Shown piece by piece: positions 29,013 through 40,419 of a stretch of 64,000 bases of DNA. This DNA is from Leptidea sinapis. Taxonomy: Eukaryota > Arthropoda > Insecta > Lepidoptera > Pieridae. The translations under genes were made by a program, and so were the position numbers. The stretch spans positions 12,425,501 to 12,489,500 of the forward strand of contig NC_066291.1 of assembly GCF_905404315.1 (NCBI RefSeq). Direction: 5' to 3'. Under the pieces are notes generated by a model. The model saw only the letters and a list, made by a program, of their open reading frames with translations. It ran no database searches and was not told where the DNA came from. Position 1 is the first letter of the stretch. Every line of letters starts with the position of its first letter.

Positions 29013-32000
29013 TTGAAATCCAAGATGGCCGCCGCTCGAAGTCTTGATAACTACATTATGGGTATAATTATCCGAGGTTCTCTAGGGTGCAGAGAACGAT
29101 TTTGTGATTATTTTTCAAATCCAAGATGGCCAACGCATAAAATTATGATTTCAGCAATATGGATATCGTTTCCGAGATTCTCGAGGGTGCAGAGAATGAT
29201 TTTGGGATCATTTTTGAAATCGAAGATGGCTGCCGCACACAATTATGTTTTCAGCAGTATGGATATCGTGTCCGAGGTTCTCGAGGGTACAGAGAACAAT
29301 TCTGTGATCATTTTTGAAAACGAATATGGCCACCGCAAAAATTATGATTACAATTACATAATGGGTATCGTATCCAAGGTTTGCGAGGGTGCAGAGAACA
29401 ACTTTGGGATCATTTTTAAATTCAAGATGGCCGCCGCGCAAAATTATGATTTCAGCAATATGGATATCGTGTCCGAGGTTCTCGAGGGTGCAAAGAACAA
29501 TTCTGTGATCATTTTTGAAATCCAAGATGGCTGCCACACACAATTATGTTTTCAGCAATATGAATATCGTGTCCGAGGTTCTCGAGGGTGCAGAGAACGA
29601 TTTTGGTATCACTATTGAAAACGAAGATGGCCACCGCACAATATTATGATTTCAGCAATATGGATATCGTGTCCGAGGTTTTGGAGGGTGCAGAGAACAA
29701 TTTTGGGATCATTTTATATCCAAGATCGCCGCCGCGCAAAATTTTGATTTCAGCAATATGGATATCGAGCCCGAGTTTCTCGAGGAAGCAGATAACAGTT
29801 CTGTGATCATTTTTGAAATCCAAGAGGGCTGCCGCACACAATTTTGTTTTCAGCAATATGGATATCGTTTCCGAGGTTCTCGTGGGTGCAGAAAATAATT
29901 TTGCCATCATTTTTAAATCCGAGATGGCCGCCGTGCAAGATTATGATCACAAAAATTTGGGTATCGTATCCGAGGTTCTCGAGGGTGCAGAGAACGATTT
30001 TGTTATCATTTTTGAAATCCAAGTTGGCCGCCGCTCAAAATTATGATAACTACATTATGGGTATCTTATCCGAGGTTCTCGAGGGTGCAGAGAACGATTT
30101 TGTGATCATTTTTCAAATCCAAGATGGCTGCCGCTCAAAAGTATGATAACTACATTATGGTTATCGTATCCGAGGTTCGCGAGCGTGCTGAGAACGATTT
30201 TGTGATCATTTTTCAAATCCAACATGGCTGCCGCAAAAATTTATGATTTCAGCAATATGGATATCGTGTCCGAGATTCTCGAGGGTGCACAGAATGATTT
30301 TGGGATCATTTTTGAAAACGAAGATGGCCACCGCAAATATTATGATTACAACATTATGGGTATCGAATCCTTGGTTTTCGAGGGTGCAGAGAACAACTTT
30401 GGGATCATTTTTAAATCCAAGATGGCCGCCATTTAAAATTATGATTTCAGCAATATGGATATCGTGTCCGAGATTCTCGAGGGTGCAGAGAACATTTCTG
30501 TGATCATTTTTGAAATCCAAGATGGCTGCCACACACAATTATGTTTTCAGCAATATGAATATCGTGTCCGAGGTTCTTGAGGGTACAGAGAACGATTTGG
30601 TGATCATTTTCCAAATTCAAGATGACCGCAGCACAAAATTATGATTTTAGCAATATGAATATCGTGTCCGAGGTTCTCGAGGGTGCAGAGAATAATTCTG
30701 TGATCATTTTAGAAATCCAAGAGGGCTGCCTTAAACAATTATGTTTTGAGCTATATGGATATCGTGTCCGAAGTTCTCGAGGGTACAGAGAACAATTCTG
30801 TGATCATTTTTGAAAACGAATATGGCCACCGCAAAAATTATGATTACAATAACATAATGGGTATCGTATCCGAGGTTTGCGAGGGTGCAGAGAACAACTT
30901 TGGGATCATTGTTAAATTCAAGATGGCCGCCGCGCAAAATTATGATTTCAGCAATATGGATATCGAGTCCGAGGTTCTCGAGGGTGCAGAGAACAATTCT
31001 GTGATCATTTTTGAAATCCAAGAGGGCTGCCGCAAACAATTATGTTTTCAGCAATATGGATATCGTGTCCGAGGTTCTCGAGGGTGCAGAAAACAATTTT
31101 GCGATCATTTTGAAATCCGAGATGGCCGCCGTGCAAGATTATGATCACGAAAATATGGGTATCGTATCCGAGGTTCTCGAGGGTGCAGAGAACGATTTTG
31201 TGATCATTTTTGAAATCCAAGTTGACCGCCGCTCAAAATTACGATAACTAAATTATGGGTATCGTATCCGAGGTTCTCGAGGGTGCAGAGAACGATTTTG
31301 TGATCATTTTTGAAATCCAAGATGGCCGCCGCTCAAAAGTATGATAACTACATTATGGGTATCGTATCCGAGGTTCGCGAGGGTGCTGAGAACGATTTTG
31401 TGATCATTTTTCAAATCCAAGATGGCCGCCGCAAAAAATTATGATTTCAGCAATATGGATATCCTGTCCGAGATTCTCGAGGGTGCAGAGAATGATTTTG
31501 GGATCATTATTGAAATCCAAGATGGCTGCCACACACAATTATGTATTCAGCAATATGAATATCGTGTCCGAGGTTCTTGAGGGTGCAGAGAAAGATTTTG
31601 GTATCATTTTTGAAATCAAAGATGGCCGCCGCACAAAATTATGATGACAACATTATCGGTATCGTATCCAAAGTTCTCGAGGGTGCAGAGAACGATTTGG
31701 TGATCATTTTCCAAATTCAAGATGGCCGAAGTACAAAATTATGATTTCAGCAATATGGATATCGTGTCCGAGGTTCTCGAGGGTGCAGAGAACAATTCTG
31801 TGATCATTTTTGAAATCCAAGATGGCTGCCACACACAATTATGTTTTCAGCAATATGAATATCGTGTCCGAGGTTCTTGAGGGTACAGAGAACGATTTTG
31901 GTATCATTTTTGAAACCAAAGATGGCCTCCGCACAAAATTATGATTACAACATTATCGGTATCGTATCCGAGGTTCTCGAGGGTGCAGAGAACGATTTGG

Positions 32001-32809
32001 TGATCATTTTCCAAATTCAAGATGACCGCAGCATAAAATTATGATTTTAGCAATATGAATATCGTGTCCGAGGTTCTCGAGGGTGCAGAGAATAATTCTG
32101 TGATCATTTTAGAAATCCAAGAGGGCTGCCTTAAACAATTATGTTTTGAGCTATATGGATATCGTGTCCGAAGTTCTCAAGGGTACAAAGAACGATTTTG
32201 TTATCATATTTGAAATCCAAGAAGGCCGCCGCACATAACTATGATTTTAGCATTATGGATATCGTGTCCGAGGTTCTCGAGGGTGCAGAGAACGATATTG
32301 GGATCATTTTTGAAAACAAAGATGGCCACCGCACAAAATTATGATTAAAACATTATGGTTATTGTATCCGAGGTTCTCGAGGTTGCAGAGAACAATTTTG
32401 TGATAATTTTTCAAATCCAAGATGGCCGCCGCACAAAATTATGATTTTAGCAATATGGATATCGTGTCCGAGATTCTCGAGGGTGCAGAGAACGTATTTG
32501 TTGATCATTTTTCAAATCCAAGATGGCCGCCGTACAAAATTATGATTTAAGCAATATGGATATCGTATCCGAGGTTCTCGAGGGTGCAGAGAACAATTCT
32601 GTGATCATTTTCGAAATCCAAGAGGGCTGCCGCAAACAATTATGTTTTCAGCAATATGGATATCGTGTCCGAGGTTCTCGAGGGTGCAGAAAACAATTTT
32701 GCGATCATTTAGAAATCCGAGATGGCCGCCGTGCAAGATTATGATCACGAAAATATGGGTATCGTATGCGAGGTTCTCGAGAGTCCACAGAACGATTTTG
32801 TGATCATTT
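29013..32809 (+). repeat. Higher-order repeat unit, copy 7 (15-monomer deletion, ~3.80 kb)
   Basis: Follows copy 1 at offset 28,362 up to about 31910, then follows it at offset 26,864 (32523 corresponds to 5659). About 1,498 bp, or 15 monomers, are therefore missing at about 31910. The next unit-start monomer lies at about 32810. Confidence 0.85.
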
Positions 32810-34340
32810 TTGAAATCCAAGATGGCCGCCGCTCGAAGTCTTGATAACTACATTATGGGTATAATTATCCGAGGTTCTCTAGGGTGCAGAGAACGATTTT
32901 GTGATTATTTTTCAAATCCAAGATGGCCAACGCATAAAATTATGATTTCAGCAATATGAATATCGTTTCCGAGATTCTCGAGGGTGCAGAGAATGATTTT
33001 GGGATCATTTTTGAAATCGAAGATGGCTGCCGCACACAATTATGTTTTCAGCAGTATGGATATCGTGTCCGAGGTTCTCGAGGGTACAGAGAACAATTCT
33101 GTGATCATTTTTGAAAACGAATATGGCCACCGCAAAAATTATGATTACAATTACATAATGGGTATCGTATCCGAGGTTTGCGAGGGTGCAGAGAACAACT
33201 TTGGGATCATTTTTAAATTCAAGATGGCCGCCGCGCAAAATTATGATTTCAGCAATATGGATATCGTGTCCGAGGTTCTCGAGGGTGCAAAGAACAATTC
33301 TGTGATCATTTTTGAAATCCAAGATGGCTGCCACACACAATTATGTTTTCAGCAATATGAATATCGTGTGCGAGGTTCTCGAGGGTGCAGAGAACGATTT
33401 TGGTATCACTATTGAAAACGAAGATGGCCACCGCACAATATTATGATTTCAGCAATATGGATATCGTGTCCGAGGTTTTGGAGGGTGCAGAGAACAATTT
33501 TGGGATCATTTTTAAATCCAAGATCGCCGCCACGCAAAATTTTGATTTCAGCAATATGGATATCGAGCCCGAGTTTCTCGAGGAAGCAGATAACAGTTCT
33601 GTGATCATTTTTGAAATCCAAGAGGGCTGCCGCACACAATTTTGTTTTCAGCAATATGGATATCGTTTCCGAGGTTCTCGTGGGTGCAGAAAATAATTTT
33701 GCCATCAGTTTTAAATCCGAGATGGCCGCCGTGCAAGATTATGATCACAAAAATATGGGTATCGTATCCGAGGTTCTCGAGGGTGCAGAGAACGATTTTG
33801 TTATCATTTTTGAAATCCAAGTTGGCCGCCGCTCAAAATTATGATAACTACATTATGGGTATCTTATCCGAGGTTCTCGAGGGTGCAGAGAACGATTTTG
33901 TGATCATTTTTCAAATCCAAGATGGCCGCCGCTCAAAAGTATGATAACTACATTATGGTTATCGTATCCGAGGTTCGCGAGGGTGCTGAGAACGATTTTG
34001 TGATCATTTTTCAAATCCAACATGGCCGCCGCAAAAAATTATGATTTCAGCAATATGGATATCGTGTCCGAGATTCTCGAGGGTGCACAGAATGATTTTG
34101 GGATCATTTTTGAAAACGAAGATGGCCACCGCAAATATTATGATTACAACATTATGGGTATCGAATCCGAGGTTTTCGAGGGTGCAGAGAACAACTTTGG
34201 GATAATTTTTAAATCCAAGATGGCCGCCGTGCAAAATTATGATTTCAGCAATATGGATATCGTGTCCGAGGTTCTCCAGGGTGCAGAGAACAATTCTGTC
34301 ATCATTTTTGTAATCCAAGATGGCTGCCACACACAATTAT
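32810..34340 (+). repeat. Higher-order repeat unit, copy 8 (partial, last recognisable)
   Basis: Follows the unit at an offset of about 32,160 (33385 corresponds to 1226, 34004 to 1844). It is particularly close to copy 5: 33385-33844 shares the variants seen at 21002-21461. After about 34340 the monomers carry different diagnostic substitutions and the 5,295 bp register is lost. Confidence 0.8.
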
Positions 34341-37300
34341 GTTTTCAGCAATATTAATATCTTGTCCGAGGTTCTCGAGGGTGCAGAGAACGATTTTGGT
34401 ATCATTTTTGAAAACGAAGATGGCCAACGCACAATATTATGATTTCAGCAATATGGATATCGTGTCCGAGGTTTTGGAGGATGCAGAGAACAATTTTGGG
34501 ATCATTTTTATATCCAAGATGGCCGCCACGCAAAATAATGATTTCAGGAATATGGATATCGTGTCCGAGTTTCTCGAGGAAGCAGAGAACAGTTCTGTGA
34601 TCATTTTTGAAATCGAAGAGGGCTGCCGCACACAATTATCTTTTCAGCAATATGGATATCGTGTCTGAGGTTCCCGTGGGTGCAGAAAAAAATTTCGCGA
34701 TCATTTTTAAATCCGAGATGGCCGCCGTGCAAGATTATGATCACAAAATATGGGTATCGTATCCGAGGTTCTCGAGGGTGCAGAGAACGATTTTGTTATC
34801 ATTTTCGAAATCCAAGTTGGCCGCCGCTCAAAATTATGATAACTACATTATGGGTATCGTATCCGATGTTCTCGTGGGTGCAGAAAACAATTTTGCGATC
34901 ATTTTTAAATCCGAGAAGGCCGCCGTCCAAGATTATGATCACAAAATATGGGTATCGTATCCGAGGTTCTCGAGGGTGCAGAGAACGATTTTGTGATCAT
35001 TTTTGAAATCCAAGTTGGCCGCCGCTCAAAATTATGATAACTACATTATGGGTATCGTATCCAAGGTTCTCGAGGGTGCAGAGAACGATTTTGTGATCAT
35101 TTTTCAAATTCAAGATGGCCGCCGCTCAAAAGTATGATAACTACATTATGGGTATCATATCCGAGGTTCGCGAGGGTGCTGAGAATGATTTTGTGATCAT
35201 TTTTCAAATCCAAGATGGCCGCCGCAAAAAATTATGATTTCAGCAATATGGAAAACGTGTCCGAGATTCTCGAGGGTGCAGAGAATGATATTGGGATCAT
35301 TTTTGAAACCAAAGATGGCCGCCGCACAAAATTATGATTACAACATTATCGGTATCGTATCCGAGGTTCTCGAGGGTGCAGAGAACGATTTGGTTATCAT
35401 TTTCCAAATTCAAGATGACCGCAGCACAAAATTATGATTTTAGCAATATGAATATCGTGTCCGAGGTTCTCGAGGGTGCAGAGAATAATTCTGTGATCAT
35501 TTTTGAAATCCAAGAGGGCTGCCTTAAACAATTACGTTTTGAGCAATATGGATATCGTGTCCGAAGTTCTCAAGGGTACAAAGAACGATTTTGTTATCAT
35601 ATTTGAAATCCAAGAAGGCCGCCGCACAAAACTATGATTTCAGCAATATGGATATTGTGTCCGAGATTCTAAAGGGTGCAGAGAACGTATTTGTTGATCA
35701 TAATTCAAGATGGCCGCCGTACAAAATTATGATTTAAGCAATATGGATATCGTGTCCGAGGTTCTCGAGGGTGCAGAGAACAATTCTGTGATCATTTTTG
35801 AAATCGAAGAGGGCTGCCGCACACAATTATCTTTTCAGCAATATGGATATCGTGTCTGAGGTTCTCGTGGGTGCAGAAAAAAATTTCGCGATCATTTTTA
35901 AATCCGAGATGGCCGCCGTGCAAGATTATGATCACAAAATATGGGTATCGTATCCGAGGTTCTCGAGGGTGCAGAGAACGATTTTGTTATCATTTTCGAA
36001 ATCCAAGTTGGCCGCCGCTCAAAATTATGATAACTACATTATGGGTATCGTATCCTATGTTCTCGTGGGTGCAGAAAACAATTTTGCGATCATTTTTAAA
36101 TCCGAGAAGGCCGCCGTCCAAGATTATGATCACAAAATATGGGTATCGTATCCGAGGTTCTCGAGGGTGCAGAGAACGATTTTGTGATCATTTTTGAAAT
36201 CCAAGTTGGCCGCCGCTCAAAATTATGATAACTACATTATGGGTATCGTATCCAAGGTTCTCGAGGGTGCAGAGAACGATTTTGTGATCATTTTTCAAAT
36301 TCAAGATGGCCGCCGCTCAAAAGTATGATAACTACATTATGGGTATCATATCCGAGGTTCGCGAGGGTGCTGAGAATGATTTTGTGATCATTTTTCAAAT
36401 CCAAGATGGCCGCCGCAAAAAATTATGATTTCAGCAATATGGAAAACGTGTCCGAGATTCTCGAGGGTGCAGAGAATGATATTGGGATCATTTTTGAAAC
36501 CAAAGATGGCCGCCACACAAAATTATGATTACAACATTATCGGTATCGTATCCGAGGTTCTCGAGGGTGCAGAGAACGATTTGGTGATCATTTTCCAAAT
36601 TCAAGATGACCGCAGCACAAAATTATGATTTTAGCAATATGAATATCGTGTCCGAGGTTCTCGAGGGTGCAGAGAATAATTCTGTGATCATTTTTGAAAT
36701 CCAAGAGGGCTGCCTTAAACAATTACGTTTTGAGCAATATGGATATCGTGTCCGAAGTTCTCAAGGGTACAAAGAACGATTTTGTTATCATATTTGAAAT
36801 CCAAGAAGGCCGCCGCACAAAACTATGATTTTAGCATTATGGATATCGTGTCCGAGGTTGTCGAGGGTTCAGAGAACGATATTGGGATCATTTTTGAAAA
36901 CAAAGATGGCCACCGCACAAAATTATGATTACAACATTATGGTTATCGTATCCGAGGTTTTCGAGGTTGCAGAGAACGATTTTGTGATAATTTTTTAAAT
37001 CCAAGATGGCCGCCGCACAAAATTATGATTTTAGCAATATGGATAACGTGTCCGAGATTTTCGAGGGTGCAGAGAACGTATTTTTTGATCATTTTTCAAA
37101 TCCAAGATGGCCGCCGTACAAAATTATGATTTAAGCAATATGGATATCGTGTCCGAGTTTCTCGAGGGTGCAGAGAACAATTTTGTGATCATTTTTGAAA
37201 TCCAAGAGGGCTGCCGCAAACATTTATGTTTTCAGCAATATGGATATCGTGTACGAGGTTCTCGTGGGTGCATAAAACAATTTTGCGATCATTTTGAAAT

Positions 37301-37377
37301 CCGAGATGGCCGCCGTGCAAGATTATGATCACAAAAATATGGGTATCGTATCCGAGGTTCTCGAGAGTCCGCAGAAC
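34340..37377 (+). repeat. Transition zone with a 1,191 bp-offset duplication
   Basis: Satellite monomers without clear HOR register. About 34590-35640 recurs at 35781-36831 (offset 1,191 bp; for example 34680 and 35871, 35234 and 36425). The first occurrence of the 95 bp monomer subtype is near 35690. No gene is seen. Confidence 0.85.
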
Positions 37378-38648
37378 TAAAATGGTTGTCCAGAGGTATA
37401 AAAAAATCATGTGCAACAAAAAGAAAATTAAGGTCTCAATATTATAAGAATAAAATACCTGCCAACAAAAACAAATTTAATAATTATTCAAAGATTCTCA
37501 ACAAGTGTATAGACCTAGCTCAGAGAAGTAGTAACAACAAATATATACTTTACTCGAAAAATAAATGCAAAGCGTCGTGGAATGTGATTAAAAATAAAAC
37601 TAACTCTAATGTAGGAAGTATCGATGAAATTAAATATGAAAATAAAATTATAAATAATCCAAATCAGATTGCTACTATTTTTAATAATTATTTCATAAAT
37701 ACAGTCACACAAAGTCAAAGTCAAAATGTAAAAAATAAAAAACCTACATATAAATTAAAACATAACAATTCAAATATTTTCTTAATGCCAACTGATGAAA
37801 TGGAGATAATAACCGTTATTAAGTCACTTAATAATTCAAATTCCACGGGCTGCGATGAAATAGCAACAAAGGTAATAAAGGAATGTGCAAAGGAACTAGC
37901 TCCAGTCCTAGCCTACTTAATAAATCTATCTTTTGAAGAAGGTACTTTCCCATCAAATTTAAAAAAGGCAAAAGTAACACCTTTACTCAAAGCGGGTGAT
38001 AAAAAGGATATTAACAACTATCGACCAATCACACTCATTCCTGTTATCTCAAAAATTTTTGAAAAGATACTGCACAAGCGATTAACATCTTTTCTAACTA
38101 AACATAATATCATTTTGGAGGAACAAAATGGTTTCCAAAAAGGAAAATCAACAACTTTAGCGTGTTTTTCGCTAATAAAAGAAATATCGGAATGCATGGA
38201 TACAAAAATTCCAGTAACATCAGTATTTTTTGATATGAGCAAAGCTTTTGACAATGTTTGTCATGAAAAACTATTAGATAAATGCGCTCAATATGGTATT
38301 CGAGGTCTAGCAAATGACTGGCTTAAAAGTTATCTTTCAAACCGTACTCAATACGTTGAAATTGCTAAATTAAATAATAAACAAGAAGTAATACCTTATC
38401 GATCAGAACTTAGACTTAAAACAAAAGGTGTACCACAAGGAAGTATATTGGGTCCACTTCTATTCATAATCTACATAAACGACTTACCTAGCATTACTAC
38501 TAATAACTGTACTCTTTTTGCTGATGACATCTCTATTGTAATTAAATGTAACAATGAATTGACATATGATATAGAAATTAATAAAACAATAAAGGACACA
38601 ATTGAATGGCTTACTGAAAATAACCTGACTGTAAATATAAAAAAAACA
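37378..38648 (+). mobile_element. Internal fragment of a Jockey/CR1-like non-LTR retrotransposon
   Basis: The satellite stops after CGCAGAAC at about 37377 and resumes with ATGGCCGCCGTG at 38649. The 1,271 bp between are AT-rich, unlike the satellite, and encode a continuous reverse transcriptase segment. Both ends are truncated. At the 5' side the apurinic endonuclease and gag-like regions are absent and the fragment begins in the linker before the RT. At the 3' side it ends just after RT motif D, without thumb, 3' UTR or poly(A). It is therefore not a normal target-primed insertion, which is usually truncated only at the 5' end. Assignment to non-LTR elements is secure from motifs; Jockey rather than CR1 or another clade is an inference. 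It is the only copy in the window. Confidence 0.93.
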
Positions 38649-38771
38649 ATGGCCGCCGTGCAAAATTATGATCACAAAAATATGGGTATCGTATCCGAGG
38701 TTCTCGAGGGTGCAGAGAACGATTTTGTGATCATTTTTGAAATCCAAGTTGGCCGCCGCTCAAAATTATGA
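37386..38771 (+). pseudogene. Truncated non-LTR reverse transcriptase, fused in frame to satellite sequence
   Basis: In its source element this polymerase copies element RNA into DNA at a nicked target. The open frame is 461 codons from a TTG at 37386; the coding similarity extends a few codons upstream (a KWLSRGIKKS stretch), so this is not a true start. Residue positions count from the TTG. Residues 1-75 are the linker between endonuclease and RT (GIKKSC, KASWNVIKNKT). RT motifs follow: KVTPLLKAGDKKDINNYRPI (about 196-215), NGFQKGKSTTLA (248-259), catalytic motif A FFDMSKAFD with Asp283, motif B GVPQGSILGP (348-357), and motif C FADD (378-381) with the catalytic Asp pair. Motif D-like WLTENNLTVNIKK ends at about 420. 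Codon 422 is already satellite (MAAVQNYDH), and the frame stops 40 codons later. There is no frameshift or stop in the RT part, which suggests a young fragment. Thumb and endonuclease are missing, so it cannot be functional alone. Confidence 0.92.
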
Positions 38772-40419
38772 TAACTACATTATGGGTATCGTATCCGAGG
38801 TTCTTGAGGGTGGAGAGAACGATTTTGTGATCATTTTTCAAATGCAAGATGGCCGCCGCTCAAAAGTATGATAACTACATTATGGGTATCGTATCCGAGG
38901 TTCGCGAGGGTGCTGAGAACGATTTTGTGATCATTTTTCAAATCCAAGATGGCCGCCGCAAAAAATTATGATTTCAGCAATATGGATATCGTGTCCGAGA
39001 TTCTCGAGGGTGCAGAGAATGATTTTGGGATCATTATTGAAAACGAAGATGGCCACCGCTAAAATTATGATTACAACATTATGGGTATCGTATCCGAGGT
39101 TTTCGAGGGTGCAGAGATCAACTTTGGGATCATTTTTAAATCCAAGATGGCCGCCGCGCAAAATTATGATTTCAGCAATATGAATATCGTGTCCGAGGTT
39201 CTCGAGGGTGCAGAGAACGATTTTGGTATCAGTTTTGAAATCCGAGATGGCCGCCGCACAAAATTATGATTACAACATTATGGGTATCGTATCCGAGGTT
39301 CTCGAGGGTGCAGAGAACGATTTGGTGATCATTTTCCAAATTCAAGATGGCCGCGCACAAAATTATGATTTCAGCAATATGGATATTGTGTCTGAGATTC
39401 TAAAGGGTGCAGAGAACGTATTTGTTGATCATAATTCAAGATGGCCGCCGTACAAAATTATGATTTAAGCAATATGGATATCGTGTCCGAGGTTCTCGAG
39501 GGTGCAGAGAACAATTCTGTGATCATTTTTGAAATCCAAGAGGGCTGCCGCAAACAATTATGTTTTGAGCAATATGGATATCGTGTCCGAAGTTCTCAAG
39601 GGTACAGAGAACGATTTTGTGATCATATTTGAAATCCAAGATGGCCGCCGCACAAAATTAAGATTTTAGCATTATGGATATAGTGTCCGAGGTTCTCGAG
39701 TGTGCAGAGAACGATATTGAGATCATTTTTGAAAACAAAGATGGCCACCGCACAAAATTATGATTACAACATTATGGGTATCGTATCCGAGGTTCTCGAG
39801 GGTGCAAAGAACGATTTTGTGATAATTTTTCAAATCCAAGATGGCCGCCGCACAAAATTATGATTTCAGCAATATGGATATCGTGTCCGAGATTCTCGAG
39901 GGTGCAGAGAACGTATTTGTTGATCATAATTCAAGATGGCCGCCGCACAAAATTATGATTTCAGCAATATGGATATCGTTTCCGAGATTCTCGAGGGTGC
40001 AGAGAATGATTTTGGGATCATTTTTGAAATCGAAGATGGCTGCCGCACAAAATTATGATAACAAAATTATGGGCATCGTATCCGAGGTTCTCGAGGGTGC
40101 AGAGAACGATTTTGTGATAATTTTTCAAATCCAAGATGGCCGAGCACAAAATTATTTTTTCAGATATGGATATCGTGTCCGAGGTTCTCGAGGGTGCAGA
40201 GAACGATTTGGTGATCATTTTCCAAATTCAAGATGGCCGCGCACAAAATTATGATTTCAGCAATATGGATATTGTGTCTGAGATTCTAAAGGGTGCAGAG
40301 AACGTATTTGTTGATCATAATTCAAGATGGCCGCCGTACAAAATTATGATTTAAGCAATATGGATATCGTGTCCGAGGTTCTCGAGGGTGCAGAGAACAA
40401 TTCTGTGATCATATTTGAA

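Larger units (their letters stand above)
1..37377 (+). repeat. Satellite array, left arm (~100 bp monomers, HOR domain)
   Basis: Continuous head-to-tail array of a ~100 bp monomer, all in one orientation. In stretches such as 3001-3600 the same words recur exactly every 100 bases. A typical monomer has a GTTCTC...GAGAAC dyad, TGATCATTTTTGAAATC, CAAGATGGCCGCCGC, ACAAAATTATGA, a variable box (TTTCAGCAATATGGA, TTACAACATTATGGG, TAACTACATTATGGG or TCACAAAAATATGGG types) and TATCGTGTCCGAG or TATCGTATCCGAG. Hand count on one typical monomer gives about 43% G+C. Monomer lengths of 95, 98, 99 and 100 bp occur. The array is open at the left window edge. No gene is recognised in it. It is not a family I can name; centromeric, heterochromatic or B-chromosomal location is possible but not shown by the sequence. 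Confidence 0.98.

Noticed and set aside
1..34340. Assembly duplication as the sole cause of the 5,295 bp units
   Set aside because: Copies carry private substitutions and different internal indels, so they are distinct sequences. The exact copy number could still be wrong in an assembly, and only spanning reads can settle that.
37378..38648. Complete retrotransposon, or a host telomerase or group II intron RT
   Set aside because: Endonuclease, RT thumb, 3' UTR and poly(A) are absent, so it is not complete. The motif set (FFDMSKAFD, GVPQGSILGP, FADD with the NYRPI motif) is that of LINE RTs, not telomerase or intron maturases.
37515..38747. Minus-strand open frames across the RT fragment
   Set aside because: They are shadows of the plus-strand RT coding sequence, with low-complexity products and no recognisable domain.
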